Translations under genes and position numbers: made by a program
Shown: positions 8,040 to 14,766 of the stretch, piece by piece
Layout: each line of letters begins with the position of its first letter
How positions within the stretch are numbered: position 1 is the first letter of the stretch
The notes under the pieces: generated by a model
Seen by the model: the letters and a program-made list of their open reading frames with translations, nothing else
Told to the model about the DNA's origin: nothing
Database searches by the model: none
Assembly (NCBI GenBank): GCA_023394035.1
Contig: JAEXBK010000040.1
Location: 1-19,305 of the forward strand
DNA: 19,305 bases
Direction: 5' to 3'
Origin: Bacillota bacterium
Lineage (GTDB): Bacteria; Bacillota; Clostridia; Peptostreptococcales; Anaerovoracaceae

Positions 8040-8498
8040 ATGCAGAAAAAAATAATATGGATAATAATCCTCGCTGTTTTTTTGATAGTCTCCTATAATA
8101 TCCAAAGTGCAAAGAACGTTCCTATCGAAGAAATAGAAGCCGAAGTCTCATCAAAAGTCGACCTTTCTCTTATGAAAAAGTGTACGGACCGAGATCTTGT
8201 TCACTTTCTCGGCATTGATCCGGCTTCAACAAAGGGCTACTTCTACTACAAGGGAATCGAAGCATTGAGCGTAGACGAGCTTCTTGTTATCAAGACAAAG
8301 GGTCACAGCGCACTCCCCGGATTTCGCGATTCAGTGGATAGGCGAATCGAAAATCAGGTCTCAACATTCGAAGGCTACGGACCGAAGCAGGTTGCAAGCC
8401 TTCAAAATGCACTGATCATCCAAAAAGGTCCGTATATCCTGTATTATGTAGGCAATGACGCCCAAAAAATAGCGGAGGTTTTCAAAAATGCTATTTAG
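8040..8498 (+). CDS. DUF4358-family protein, single N-terminal membrane anchor
   Basis: Small 152-residue protein with a hydrophobic N-terminal segment (about 4-19, IIWIIILAVFLIVS) that serves as signal or anchor; there is no lipobox cysteine. The extracytoplasmic remainder matches the pattern I associate with Pfam DUF4358: DLVHFLGIDPAS, then a VDELLVIKTK strand, then the conserved R-x3-Q-x3-F-x-GYG-x2-Q segment (RRIENQVSTFEGYGPKQVASL, about 101-121) and a final GPYILYYVG strand. The family has no assigned function that I know of, but I recall it being encoded with MBOAT and DHHW proteins, as here. The ATG directly abuts the SGNH stop codon, and the 3' end overlaps the MBOAT gene by 11 bp, so the three are translated as a coupled set. 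An accessory or scaffold role in polymer acylation is inference. Confidence 0.8.
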   Translation: MQKKIIWIIILAVFLIVSYNIQSAKNVPIEEIEAEVSSKVDLSLMKKCTDRDLVHFLGIDPASTKGYFYYKGIEALSVDELLVIKTKGHSALPGFRDSVDRRIENQVSTFEGYGPKQVASLQNALIIQKGPYILYYVGNDAQKIAEVFKNAI

Positions 8499-9876
8499 CA
8501 GTATTATATTTTTATTTGCATTCCTCCCTATAGTCGTACTGACATATATAGCCGTGCCGCATAAAATCAAGAATTATGTTCTTCTTGCCGCAAGCCTTAT
8601 ATTCTACAGCTGGGGAGAGCCGCTGAATGTTTTTCTCATGATATTCAGCATAGCCTTCAATTATTCGATGGCTCTCGATATTGACAGAGAAACGGATTCA
8701 AAAAAACGATATTCACTCATATTCACGATTGCCGTAAACCTTCTGATACTTTCCTTCTTTAAGTATTACGGATTTATTATAGATACATTCAATGGAGTTT
8801 TCAGAACCGAAATAACATATACGGCTCTTCCCCTGCCTATCGGAATATCTTTTTATACCTTTCAGGCAATGTCATATATAATCGACGTATATCGCGGCAA
8901 CGCAAGAGCCCAGAAGGATCCGTTCAAATTCGGGCTTTATCTTTCCCTGTTCCCACAGCTTATCGCAGGGCCTATCGTAAAATACCGTGATATAGCAGAG
9001 CAGCTCGAATCGCGTACATTTACGATGACCAAAGCCGGCGAAGGCGCCCAGCGTTTTATCATAGGGCTTTCTAAAAAAGTCATACTTGCCAACAGTCTGG
9101 GTGCGCTGCACAATCTCATTCTCGAACTGAGTGCAGACAATTCATCGGTTTTCTCATTTTGGATCGGAGCTCTCGCGTATACGCTTCAGATATATTATGA
9201 TTTCAGCGGTTATTCGGACATGGCTATCGGACTTGGCAAGATATTCGGTTTTGATTTTATCGAGAACTTTGATCATCCGTACATATCAAAAAGCGTAACC
9301 GAATTTTGGCGCAGATGGCATATTTCTCTAAACACATGGTTCAGAGAATATCTGTACATACCTCTCGGCGGTAACAGAGTTTCTCCCGGTCGCCACATCT
9401 TTAATCTCTTTATAGTATGGGCACTCACGGGACTTTGGCACGGGGCAAGCTGGAATTTTGTTGTATGGGGAATATATTACTGCATACTGCTGATTATCGA
9501 GAAATATTTTCTTTCCTCGCGTATCGAAAGGCTTAATCCTATCGCCGCAAATGCACTTACATTTATCATCGTACTTATCGGCTGGGTATTCTTCTTCAGC
9601 AGCGATATAGCAGGTGCACTAAAATACCTAAAGGCTATGTTCTTTATGTCGGGAATACCGCTTGTGAATATGCAGCTGATGTACATACTTAAGACGAATT
9701 TCATGCTTTTGATGGCGGGGCTCATGCTTTCCGGAAATAAAGCAAAAAAAATATACGACCTGTTCTCAAAGCAATACAGCTGGATACCTTTTGCAATTAC
9801 AGGAACATTGTTTTTCATTTCGCTGGCATACCTCATTTTCAGCAGCTACAATCCGTTCCTTTATTTCAGATTTTAG
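8488..9876 (+). CDS. MBOAT-family O-acyltransferase (AlgI/PatA/DltB-like)
   Basis: Polytopic membrane O-acyltransferase, 462 residues, with about ten or more hydrophobic segments spread along its length. It is predicted to pass acyl groups (usually acetyl) across the membrane to an extracytoplasmic acceptor. Family marks: opening MLFSSIIFLFAFLP, SFYTFQAMSYIIDVYRG (about 121-137), LFPQLIAGPIVKY (about 154-166), YYDFSGYSDMAIGLG (about 236-250), FWRRWHISL with H278, and LTGLWHGASWNFVVWG with H318. The two histidines correspond to the pair reported as essential in AlgI-type proteins. The start lies inside the DUF4358 gene, with GGAGG about 9 nt upstream. The DHHW gene follows after 12 nt. In alginate, cellulose and teichoic-acid systems such proteins need a partner; here the partners are probably the flanking SGNH, DUF4358 and DHHW proteins. 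The acceptor polymer is unknown. Confidence 0.93.
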   Translation: MLFSSIIFLFAFLPIVVLTYIAVPHKIKNYVLLAASLIFYSWGEPLNVFLMIFSIAFNYSMALDIDRETDSKKRYSLIFTIAVNLLILSFFKYYGFIIDTFNGVFRTEITYTALPLPIGISFYTFQAMSYIIDVYRGNARAQKDPFKFGLYLSLFPQLIAGPIVKYRDIAEQLESRTFTMTKAGEGAQRFIIGLSKKVILANSLGALHNLILELSADNSSVFSFWIGALAYTLQIYYDFSGYSDMAIGLGKIFGFDFIENFDHPYISKSVTEFWRRWHISLNTWFREYLYIPLGGNRVSPGRHIFNLFIVWALTGLWHGASWNFVVWGIYYCILLIIEKYFLSSRIERLNPIAANALTFIIVLIGWVFFFSSDIAGALKYLKAMFFMSGIPLVNMQLMYILKTNFMLLMAGLMLSGNKAKKIYDLFSKQYSWIPFAITGTLFFISLAYLIFSSYNPFLYFRF

Positions 9877-9888
9877 GCGGTGTTATAT

Positions 9889-11031
9889 ATGAGTAAAAAA
9901 TCTCTAAAAATATTCGGACTTGTATTTATAGTATTGATCATCATGGTCATGCTCATAAATGTGATAGTGCGCGACCGTACATTTTCAGAAGAGGAAAACA
10001 GAATACTTGAATCTAAGCCGAAATTTTCCATTTCATCTTATTTCAGCGGAAGATTCCAAAAATCTGCCGAGCGTTATTCCGACGATCAGTTTTTCGGACG
10101 CAATTTCTTTATCAGAATCAAAACAGCTTTTGAGCTTGCAATGGGCAAGAACAATTCAAATAACGTTTTTTCAGGTAAAGATCATTACCTACTTGAAGAC
10201 GTAGCTGTTCCGGATGTGAAGAGCTTGGAAAAAAACTGTGCTGCCCTCGCCTCTTTTAGAGAGAGCTATGCAGATCTTTCCATGTCATTTCTCTTGGCTC
10301 CCACATCGGTAAATATAAACTCTGACCATCTTCCGGTCTTTGCCGTTACTGCGGATCAGAACAAATATATGGACGATTTCTATAAGAAAATATCGGATAT
10401 CGGCTACAAAACAATAGAAATAAGAGAAGAATTTAAGAGCAAAAAGGATGACGCACAGCTATATTACAGAACAGATCATCACTGGACAAGTACAGGTGCT
10501 TTTATCGCTTATGATGTCCTCAAAAAAGAGCTCGACTATAGCGATACCGTGGAATATGAACCCCTCGTTGTAAAAAACGATTTCCGCGGTACACTTGCAT
10601 CAAAGAGCGGATTTGTCAACGGTCTCTGTGACGAGGTGACTATATACTTACCTAAAGACCCTGCAGCTTATATAAACAGCGTAATATACTATTCCGACAC
10701 AAAAGAAAAGACTACCGAGTTCTATAAGCTCGATAATCTGAATAAAAAAGATACATATACGGTTTTCGGCGGCAGCAACCATCCGATATACACGATAGAT
10801 ACTCCTGTAAGCTCCAAAAAGCAGCTCCTGCTCATCAAGGACTCTTATGCTAACAGCCTTATACCGTTTCTGTCACAAAACTACCGTAAAATCGTAGTAG
10901 TCGATCCAAGGTATTTCTACGAAAATATAGACGATATCATCAAATCAAACGGCATTACAGATGTTCTTTTCGTATACAATGCCAATACATTCTTTACGGA
11001 TAATTCACTCGAAATGATGATAAATTCATAG
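9889..11031 (+). CDS. DHHW-family (AlgX/AlgJ-like) membrane-anchored acyltransferase partner
   Basis: Predicted extracytoplasmic SGNH-like protein that receives acyl groups from the MBOAT and places them on a polysaccharide, by analogy with AlgJ/AlgX. One N-terminal transmembrane segment (about 8-27) is followed by RTFSEEENRILESKP (about 30-44) and FSGRFQKSAERYSDDQFFGR, both typical of the family. The signature D196-H-H-W199 sits in YYRTDHHWTSTGA, and a candidate nucleophile S319 lies in LLIKDSYANS, so the D-x-H plus Ser set of AlgX is present. I use the ATG at 9889 (380 residues) because AGGCGG lies about 7 nt upstream; a GTG at 9880 in frame would add three residues. The gene ends head-on into rnhB with a 6-bp overlap. 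The operon has no polysaccharide synthase next to it, so the acceptor is not indicated. Confidence 0.88.
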   Translation: MSKKSLKIFGLVFIVLIIMVMLINVIVRDRTFSEEENRILESKPKFSISSYFSGRFQKSAERYSDDQFFGRNFFIRIKTAFELAMGKNNSNNVFSGKDHYLLEDVAVPDVKSLEKNCAALASFRESYADLSMSFLLAPTSVNINSDHLPVFAVTADQNKYMDDFYKKISDIGYKTIEIREEFKSKKDDAQLYYRTDHHWTSTGAFIAYDVLKKELDYSDTVEYEPLVVKNDFRGTLASKSGFVNGLCDEVTIYLPKDPAAYINSVIYYSDTKEKTTEFYKLDNLNKKDTYTVFGGSNHPIYTIDTPVSSKKQLLLIKDSYANSLIPFLSQNYRKIVVVDPRYFYENIDDIIKSNGITDVLFVYNANTFFTDNSLEMMINS

Positions 11032-11688
11032 GAGCTTTTTCAAAAAGCTCCTTCTGTGAATAGGGGTCATCCCCTGTTTTTTTATGCCTTCATAATGGAG
11101 AGCCGTACCGTAGCCTTTGTTTGAGGAAAATCCGTATCCGGGATAAACGGCATCGTATTCTTCCATCATACGGTCTCTCGTAACCTTTGCAATAATCGAA
11201 GCTGCAGCAACCGATATGCTCTTTGAATCTCCTTTGATGAGGGAGATCTGAGGTGTTTTGATTGCTTCTATTTTGACGGCATCAAAGATTATCATATCTA
11301 TTCCGCTGCCTATGGCATCACGCAGCCTTTTTTCCGCCTCTTCGATGGCATTTTTCATGGCTTTTTTCGTGGCCTCAAGTATATTTATCCTGTCTATTTC
11401 TTCGTTATCCACGCAGCCTATACCATATGCTATTGCTCCATGTCTTATTTCATCGAAGAGAAGCTCGCGTTTCTTTTCGGATAGCTTTTTTGAGTCATCT
11501 ATCCCGAGACAATAGAAATCTTGCGGTAAAATTACGGCAGCGGCAACAACAGATCCTGCAAGAGGACCTCTTCCGACTTCGTCCACTCCGGCGATATAGG
11601 AAAAGCCTTCTGAACGAAATTTTCTTTCGTAAACATTAAGCTCTTCAAATCTCAGCTTAAGCTTAGCCTCTCTTTCAGCTTTAGTCAT
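11026..11688 (-). CDS. rnhB: Ribonuclease HII
   Basis: Endonuclease that cuts RNA in RNA-DNA hybrids and initiates removal of misincorporated ribonucleotides. It has 220 residues. The DEDD metal-binding set can be read as D36 and E37 in YIAGVDEVGRGPLAG, D136 in MIIFDAV, and D154 in IKGDSKS; DSKKLS (65-70) and AAASIIAKVTRDR are further family blocks, and YPGYGFSSNKGYGT near the C-terminus is characteristic. The ATG at 11688 lies inside rbgA (8-bp overlap) with GGAG about 8 nt upstream, so it is coupled to rbgA, the usual Firmicute order. Its last codons (RSFLKKLL-stop) form a perfect inverted repeat and overlap the convergent DHHW gene by 6 bp. Confidence 0.97.
   Translation of the reverse strand: MTKAEREAKLKLRFEELNVYERKFRSEGFSYIAGVDEVGRGPLAGSVVAAAVILPQDFYCLGIDDSKKLSEKKRELLFDEIRHGAIAYGIGCVDNEEIDRINILEATKKAMKNAIEEAEKRLRDAIGSGIDMIIFDAVKIEAIKTPQISLIKGDSKSISVAAASIIAKVTRDRMMEEYDAVYPGYGFSSNKGYGTALHYEGIKKQGMTPIHRRSFLKKLL
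11031..11051. repeat. Perfect 10-bp inverted repeat inside the rnhB 3' end, candidate bidirectional terminator
   Basis: GGAGCTTTTT, one central base, then AAAAAGCTCC. The realistic hairpin has a GGAGCTT/AAGCTCC stem and a 7-nt loop. It straddles the tail-to-tail junction of the DHHW gene (stop at 11029-11031) and rnhB (stop at 11026-11028). Neither side has a long U-tract (TTCTGTG on plus, TATGAATTT on minus), so intrinsic termination would rely on the stem's own T-run and is uncertain. No other terminator is visible between these convergent genes. Confidence 0.5.
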
Positions 11689-12529
11689 ATATCTGCTCCA
11701 GCGTAATATGTCCTATGGTTCCTGCCCGGAATTCATCAAGGACAGTCCTCGCACAACGCGCATAGTCGATTCTTCCTCCCGATAATATGAATCCGCGCTT
11801 AGCCGCTACGGCATCCATATTGTCGATAGTCTCTTCCTTGAGCTCTTCGAGCTTGTATCGCTTCATGAACTCATTAGGATATTCTTTTTCGAGCAGCTTG
11901 ATGAGCCGAAATGCAAGCGTCTCCAAATCGAGAATTTCATCTTTTACGGAGCCGCAGAAAGCAAGCTTTAGACCTACCTCGGGATCTTCAAATTTAGGCC
12001 ATAATATGCCGGGAGTATCGAGAAGCTGCATTCCGTTTGTAAGCCTAAGCCACTGTTTTCCCTTTGTGACACCGGGCTTGTCTCCCGTTTTGGCACTCTT
12101 TTTCCCCGTAAGTCTGTTTATCAGCGACGACTTACCGACATTAGGGATACCCACGATCATCAGGCGAAGGTTCTTTTTCCTTATTCTGCCGGCATTAAGC
12201 TCACTCTCGAATTTTTCGAGCAGGGATAAAAGCTCCTTGATACCTTTGCCGTGCATGCTGTCAAGCGATATTGCCCTGAATGCGGCTCCGGACAGTTTAC
12301 CGAGCCATTTCTTTGTCTCTGCACTGTCTGCAAGGTCGCTTTTGTTCAGGGCTATTATTCTCGGTTTATCCTGAACGAGATCATCTATTATCGGATTTCT
12401 GCTCGAAACCGGAATCCTCGAATCTTTCACCTCTATAACCATATCGACAAGCTTCAGATTTGCGGCTATAAGCTCCCTGGTCTTTTTCATATGACCCGGA
12501 TACCAGTTTATGTTATTTCTGTTTTCCAC
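11681..12529 (-). CDS. rbgA: Ribosome biogenesis GTPase RbgA (YlqF)
   Basis: Circularly permuted GTPase that acts late in 50S subunit assembly. The G-motif order G4-G5-G1-G2-G3 is diagnostic: N62-K-S-D65 (G4), then GIPNVGKS at 127-134 (G1, P-loop), then D171-T-P-G174 (G3). The opening NINWYPGHMKKTRELI is the family N-terminus. The 282-residue length fits. The start is GTG at 12529, with AAAGGAA about 8 nt upstream; no upstream ATG in frame competes. It overlaps rnhB by 8 bp. The rplS terminator lies just 20 nt upstream of the GTG, so rbgA-rnhB must be expressed by readthrough or from a promoter I could not identify; the 12530-12591 gap is too short to hold much else. Confidence 0.97.
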   Translation of the reverse strand: MENRNNINWYPGHMKKTRELIAANLKLVDMVIEVKDSRIPVSSRNPIIDDLVQDKPRIIALNKSDLADSAETKKWLGKLSGAAFRAISLDSMHGKGIKELLSLLEKFESELNAGRIRKKNLRLMIVGIPNVGKSSLINRLTGKKSAKTGDKPGVTKGKQWLRLTNGMQLLDTPGILWPKFEDPEVGLKLAFCGSVKDEILDLETLAFRLIKLLEKEYPNEFMKRYKLEELKEETIDNMDAVAAKRGFILSGGRIDYARCARTVLDEFRAGTIGHITLEQIYD

Positions 12530-12550
12530 TTTACACTTTCCTTTGGCCTT

Positions 12551-12579
12551 ATAAAAGAAAAGAACCCTTTGCAGGGTTC
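12551..12579 (-). terminator. Intrinsic terminator after rplS
   Basis: On the minus strand GAACCCT, loop GCAA, AGGGTTC (12562-12579) forms a perfect 7-bp hairpin followed by TTTTCTTTTAT. It begins 13 nt after the rplS stop codon and sits between rplS and rbgA, so it should uncouple the abundant L19 mRNA from the low-level GTPase and RNase HII genes. Confidence 0.85.
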
Positions 12580-12591
12580 ATAGTTATCTGA

Positions 12592-12936
12592 TCAATCTTC
12601 TTTGGATTTGATCTTAGCGGCCTTGCCGGTTCTTCCGCGCATGTAGTTGAGCTTAGCTCTTCTGACTTTACCTTTTCTGATAACTTCTATCTTCTCCACC
12701 CATGGTGAATGAAGTGGGAAAGTCTTCTCTACGCCTACACCTGACGCGATCTTTCTGACTGTAAAAGTCTCAGCTATTCCGCCGCCCTGTCTCTTGAGAA
12801 CGAATCCGTCAAAAGTCTGAATTCTTTCTCTGTTTCCTTCTTTGATCTTAATGCTGACCTTTACCTGGTCTCCTACATTAAAAGCAGGGATTTCACTCTT
12901 GAGATATTCCTTTGTAATTGAATCTAATACATTCAT
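12592..12936 (-). CDS. rplS: Ribosomal protein L19
   Basis: 50S subunit protein at the 30S-50S interface. The sequence carries the L19 pattern: FNVGDQVKVSIKIKEGNRERIQTFDGFVLKRQGGG (about 20-53), FPLHSPWVEKIEVIRKGKVRRAKLNYMRGRTGKAAKIK at the C-terminus. I start at the ATG at 12936 (MNVLDSITKEYLK, 114 residues) because AAGGAGG lies about 8 nt upstream and L19 proteins normally start this way; an in-frame reading from 12972 would add 12 unlikely residues (MHEHLGGKEEPK) made of leader sequence. It has its own promoter (13011-13039), a leader of about 67 nt, and a terminator right after the stop, so it is largely transcribed as a single gene. Confidence 0.98.
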   Translation of the reverse strand: MNVLDSITKEYLKSEIPAFNVGDQVKVSIKIKEGNRERIQTFDGFVLKRQGGGIAETFTVRKIASGVGVEKTFPLHSPWVEKIEVIRKGKVRRAKLNYMRGRTGKAAKIKSKED

Positions 12937-13004
12937 CTTCGGTTCCTCCTTCCCTCCAAGGTGTTCGTGCAACCTACTGTATACAGAGGACCACCCGTAG
13001 TAAC
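12937..13004 (-). promoter_or_regulatory. rplS 5' leader, possible L19 autoregulatory structure
   Basis: From the predicted start near 13004 to the ATG, the leader is about 67 nt. It contains a self-complementary CTGTATACAG, flanking CTAC/GTAG and GGTG/CACC complements, then the GGAGGGAAGGAGG ribosome-binding stretch. Firmicutes have a described L19 leader motif that represses rplS when L19 is in excess. I can see pairing potential but cannot confirm that this leader matches that motif. Confidence 0.4.
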
Positions 13005-13010
13005 TCAGAT

Positions 13011-13039
13011 AGTTTACTATATAATGCGCATTAATGCAA
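13011..13039 (-). promoter_or_regulatory. rplS promoter with overlapping palindromes in the spacer
   Basis: On the minus strand, TTGCAT (13034-13039) and TAAACT (13011-13016) are separated by exactly 17 nt. The -35 end and spacer hold two overlapping 10-bp palindromes, GCATTAATGC and AATGCGCATT. The promoter is just 18 nt past the XerD-like gene's stop codon. Confidence 0.7.
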
Positions 13040-13056
13040 GCGTTTTACCGAAAAAA

Positions 13057-13947
13057 TTATGCACGCGGATGGGTCCTGTCATAAACGTCCTTGATTCGTG
13101 TTTTTGATACCTGCATGAACACCTGCATTGCCTGCATATCGTCATACCCCATCAGCTCCTGAAGCGTCTTTATATCAGCTCCGTTCTGTATCATATGAAC
13201 GGCAAAGGAAGTTCTTAAAATATGCGGAGTTATCCTGCCCGGCATTCCTACCGCCTCACCGTATTGTTTAAGCACCTTCCAAAGCCCTTGTCTCGTAAAC
13301 CTTTCTCCGAGATAATTAAGGAAGAGCGGAGCCTCATCTGTATCTTTTTTCTTGCTGACGTGCATAAGCGCCTGTCTGCTCTCTCTCATGTATCTGTCGA
13401 GAGCGTTCTTCGCATAGCTTCCGAGAGGTACGATCCTCGGCTTGCCGTGATTTCCCGAGCATGTTATAAAGCCCATTCTTAGGTTTATATCACCGTGATT
13501 AAGCTCTATAAGCTCCATAACCCTTATACCTGTTCCGTAAAGCACTTCAAGTATCGCTTTATCTCTGATTCCCTTAAGTGTCTGATCGGGTGCTTCAAGA
13601 AGAGCTTCAACTTCAGACGCCGAAAGATAATCGAGGTCCTTTCTTTCTGCCCGTGGAGTCTTTATGTCATCTGTCGGATTATTTTTGATTGTGCCGATCC
13701 TCATAAGATAATCAAAATAAGCACGAAGCGAAGCGAGCTTTCGGTTTGTCGTGGACTTTGATCTGCCCTTTTTGTTCATATCCATTAGGTATCCCAAAAT
13801 ATCCGTCTTGTTCACCTTATCCAAGGACGAATTTTTCTCGGACATGTACCTTGCAAATGCGTTTATGTCTCTTCCGTATGCGGTAACAGTATTGTCCGAA
13901 GCATTTTTTTCGTTTTTGAGGTATTCCAAAAATGATTTCAGGTTCAC
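13057..13947 (-). CDS. xerD: XerD-like tyrosine recombinase-fold protein with degenerate active site
   Basis: Full-length 296-residue protein with both domains: an N-terminal SAM-like core-binding domain (about 1-95, FLEYLKNEKNASDNTV...) and the C-terminal catalytic fold ending RTHPRA, as in XerD. The final 32 residues align with E. coli XerD without gaps, from memory. Of the six catalytic positions, R142 (GTGIRVMEL), H242 and R245 (PHILR) are kept. The beta-hairpin lysine is N166 (SGNHGK; K169 is nearby), the second histidine is Y268 (LMGYDD) and the nucleophilic tyrosine is F277 (QVFMQV). I re-read these codons from the DNA (AAT, TAT, TTC). It should therefore bind DNA but not cleave or join it. 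The start is GTG with AAGGAGG about 7 nt upstream, overlapping the Nudix gene by 4 bp (GTGA). The symbol reflects family and locus, not activity; streptococcal XerD-like proteins are a known case of loss of recombination function. Confidence 0.9.
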   Translation of the reverse strand: MNLKSFLEYLKNEKNASDNTVTAYGRDINAFARYMSEKNSSLDKVNKTDILGYLMDMNKKGRSKSTTNRKLASLRAYFDYLMRIGTIKNNPTDDIKTPRAERKDLDYLSASEVEALLEAPDQTLKGIRDKAILEVLYGTGIRVMELIELNHGDINLRMGFITCSGNHGKPRIVPLGSYAKNALDRYMRESRQALMHVSKKKDTDEAPLFLNYLGERFTRQGLWKVLKQYGEAVGMPGRITPHILRTSFAVHMIQNGADIKTLQELMGYDDMQAMQVFMQVSKTRIKDVYDRTHPRA

Positions 13948-14498
13948 TGCTGCTCCTCCTTATTATGTGATCTAAGATATTCCGCTGTCATTAATATCGC
14001 CGTCTGAGTTTTCCCGTCCTCAATCTCGCCGCTCATGACCATACCGACAAGCTCATCTATAGGGTATTCATAAATATCTATCGCTTCGTTATCATCAAAA
14101 TCGGTATCGCCCTTTGTCAGATCAAAAGCAATAAAAAGATCGAGTACTTCCTGTGAATATCCCGGCGAGGTAAAAATTCTCGTCAGATGTATCAGCTTTC
14201 CGGCAGTATATCCAGTTTCTTCTCTGAGCTCACGGCTTGCGACCGTCTCAGGAAGCTCGTTCCCGTCGCGCTTTCCTGCCGGAACTTCGAGCATGGTTCT
14301 TCCTGCCGCTTTTCTGTACTGGCGAACCATGACTAATTTTCTGCCATCTGTAACCGCCGCGATAAGTGCGCCTCCGGCATGCTCGACTATTTCTCTGTAT
14401 GACGATCCGTTTCTCGTTGTAACCTTATCTTTACGAAGGTTCAAAATCTTGCCCTCGTATATCATCTCCGTGCTCAATGTTTTCTCTTCAAATACCAT
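13944..14498 (-). CDS. nudF: Nudix hydrolase, ADP-ribose pyrophosphatase type
   Basis: Predicted to hydrolyse ADP-ribose, and possibly related nucleoside diphosphate derivatives, to AMP plus sugar phosphate in the cytoplasm. The Nudix box fits the consensus G-x5-E-x7-REUxEExGU exactly: G75 to Y97 (GKRDGNELPETVASRELREETGY). Preceding EVPAGK and following FTSPGYSQEVLDLF are the ADPRase-type context, in which a proline follows the Nudix box. Length 184 is normal. The ATG at 14498 has only a weak ribosome binding site. It overlaps the XerD-like gene by 4 bp; this pair order is common in Clostridia. Transcription probably starts from the extended -10 promoter at 14610-14618, giving a leader of about 105 nt. 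Confidence 0.92.
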   Translation of the reverse strand: MVFEEKTLSTEMIYEGKILNLRKDKVTTRNGSSYREIVEHAGGALIAAVTDGRKLVMVRQYRKAAGRTMLEVPAGKRDGNELPETVASRELREETGYTAGKLIHLTRIFTSPGYSQEVLDLFIAFDLTKGDTDFDDNEAIDIYEYPIDELVGMVMSGEIEDGKTQTAILMTAEYLRSHNKEEQQ

Positions 14499-14609
14499 AT
14501 TTACTTTTCACTTCCATTTCCCCGATCAAGTACAATCACAAAAAACATTTTGGTTAATCTTGCAATCATGGTCGTAATGTCAAAACCATGCATTTATTAT
14601 GTTGTAGCC

Positions 14610-14618
14610 ATTATACCA
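14610..14618 (-). promoter_or_regulatory. Extended -10 promoter for the Nudix-XerD-like operon
   Basis: On the minus strand the sequence reads TGGTATAAT: a perfect -10 hexamer with the upstream TG of an extended -10 element. No good -35 lies 16-18 nt upstream, which such promoters can tolerate. Confidence 0.6.
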
Positions 14619-14731
14619 TATATTAAGCGCAGGTTACGATAATATTTTAATGTATTGGTATATGTTTTCGTGTAATTATAGATATAATGTTATTAGAATA
14701 CAAATTTCTACCGATATTACAAACAAAAAAC

Positions 14732-14760
14732 TTGCTTTTTCCCATAAAAAAATATATAAT
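14732..14760 (+). promoter_or_regulatory. Sigma-A-type promoter of the candidate small RNA
   Basis: TTGCTT (14732-14737) and a perfect TATAAT (14755-14760) are separated by 17 nt. The predicted start is the G at about 14767, directly before the first hairpin. Confidence 0.75.
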
Positions 14761-14766
14761 AGCTTT

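Noticed and set aside
11787..12374. Open frame of 195 codons on the plus strand
   Set aside because: Ser/Leu/Phe-rich antisense shadow of rbgA, whose permuted GTPase motifs are intact.
13057..13947. XerD-like gene as a marker of an integrated mobile element
   Set aside because: No attachment-site repeats, other element genes or composition change nearby; it is coupled to a Nudix gene in a housekeeping context.
14655..14688. Second plus-strand promoter TTGGTA...TATAAT upstream of the small RNA
   Set aside because: The spacer is 22 nt, too long; the minus-strand reading of the same region is equally good.
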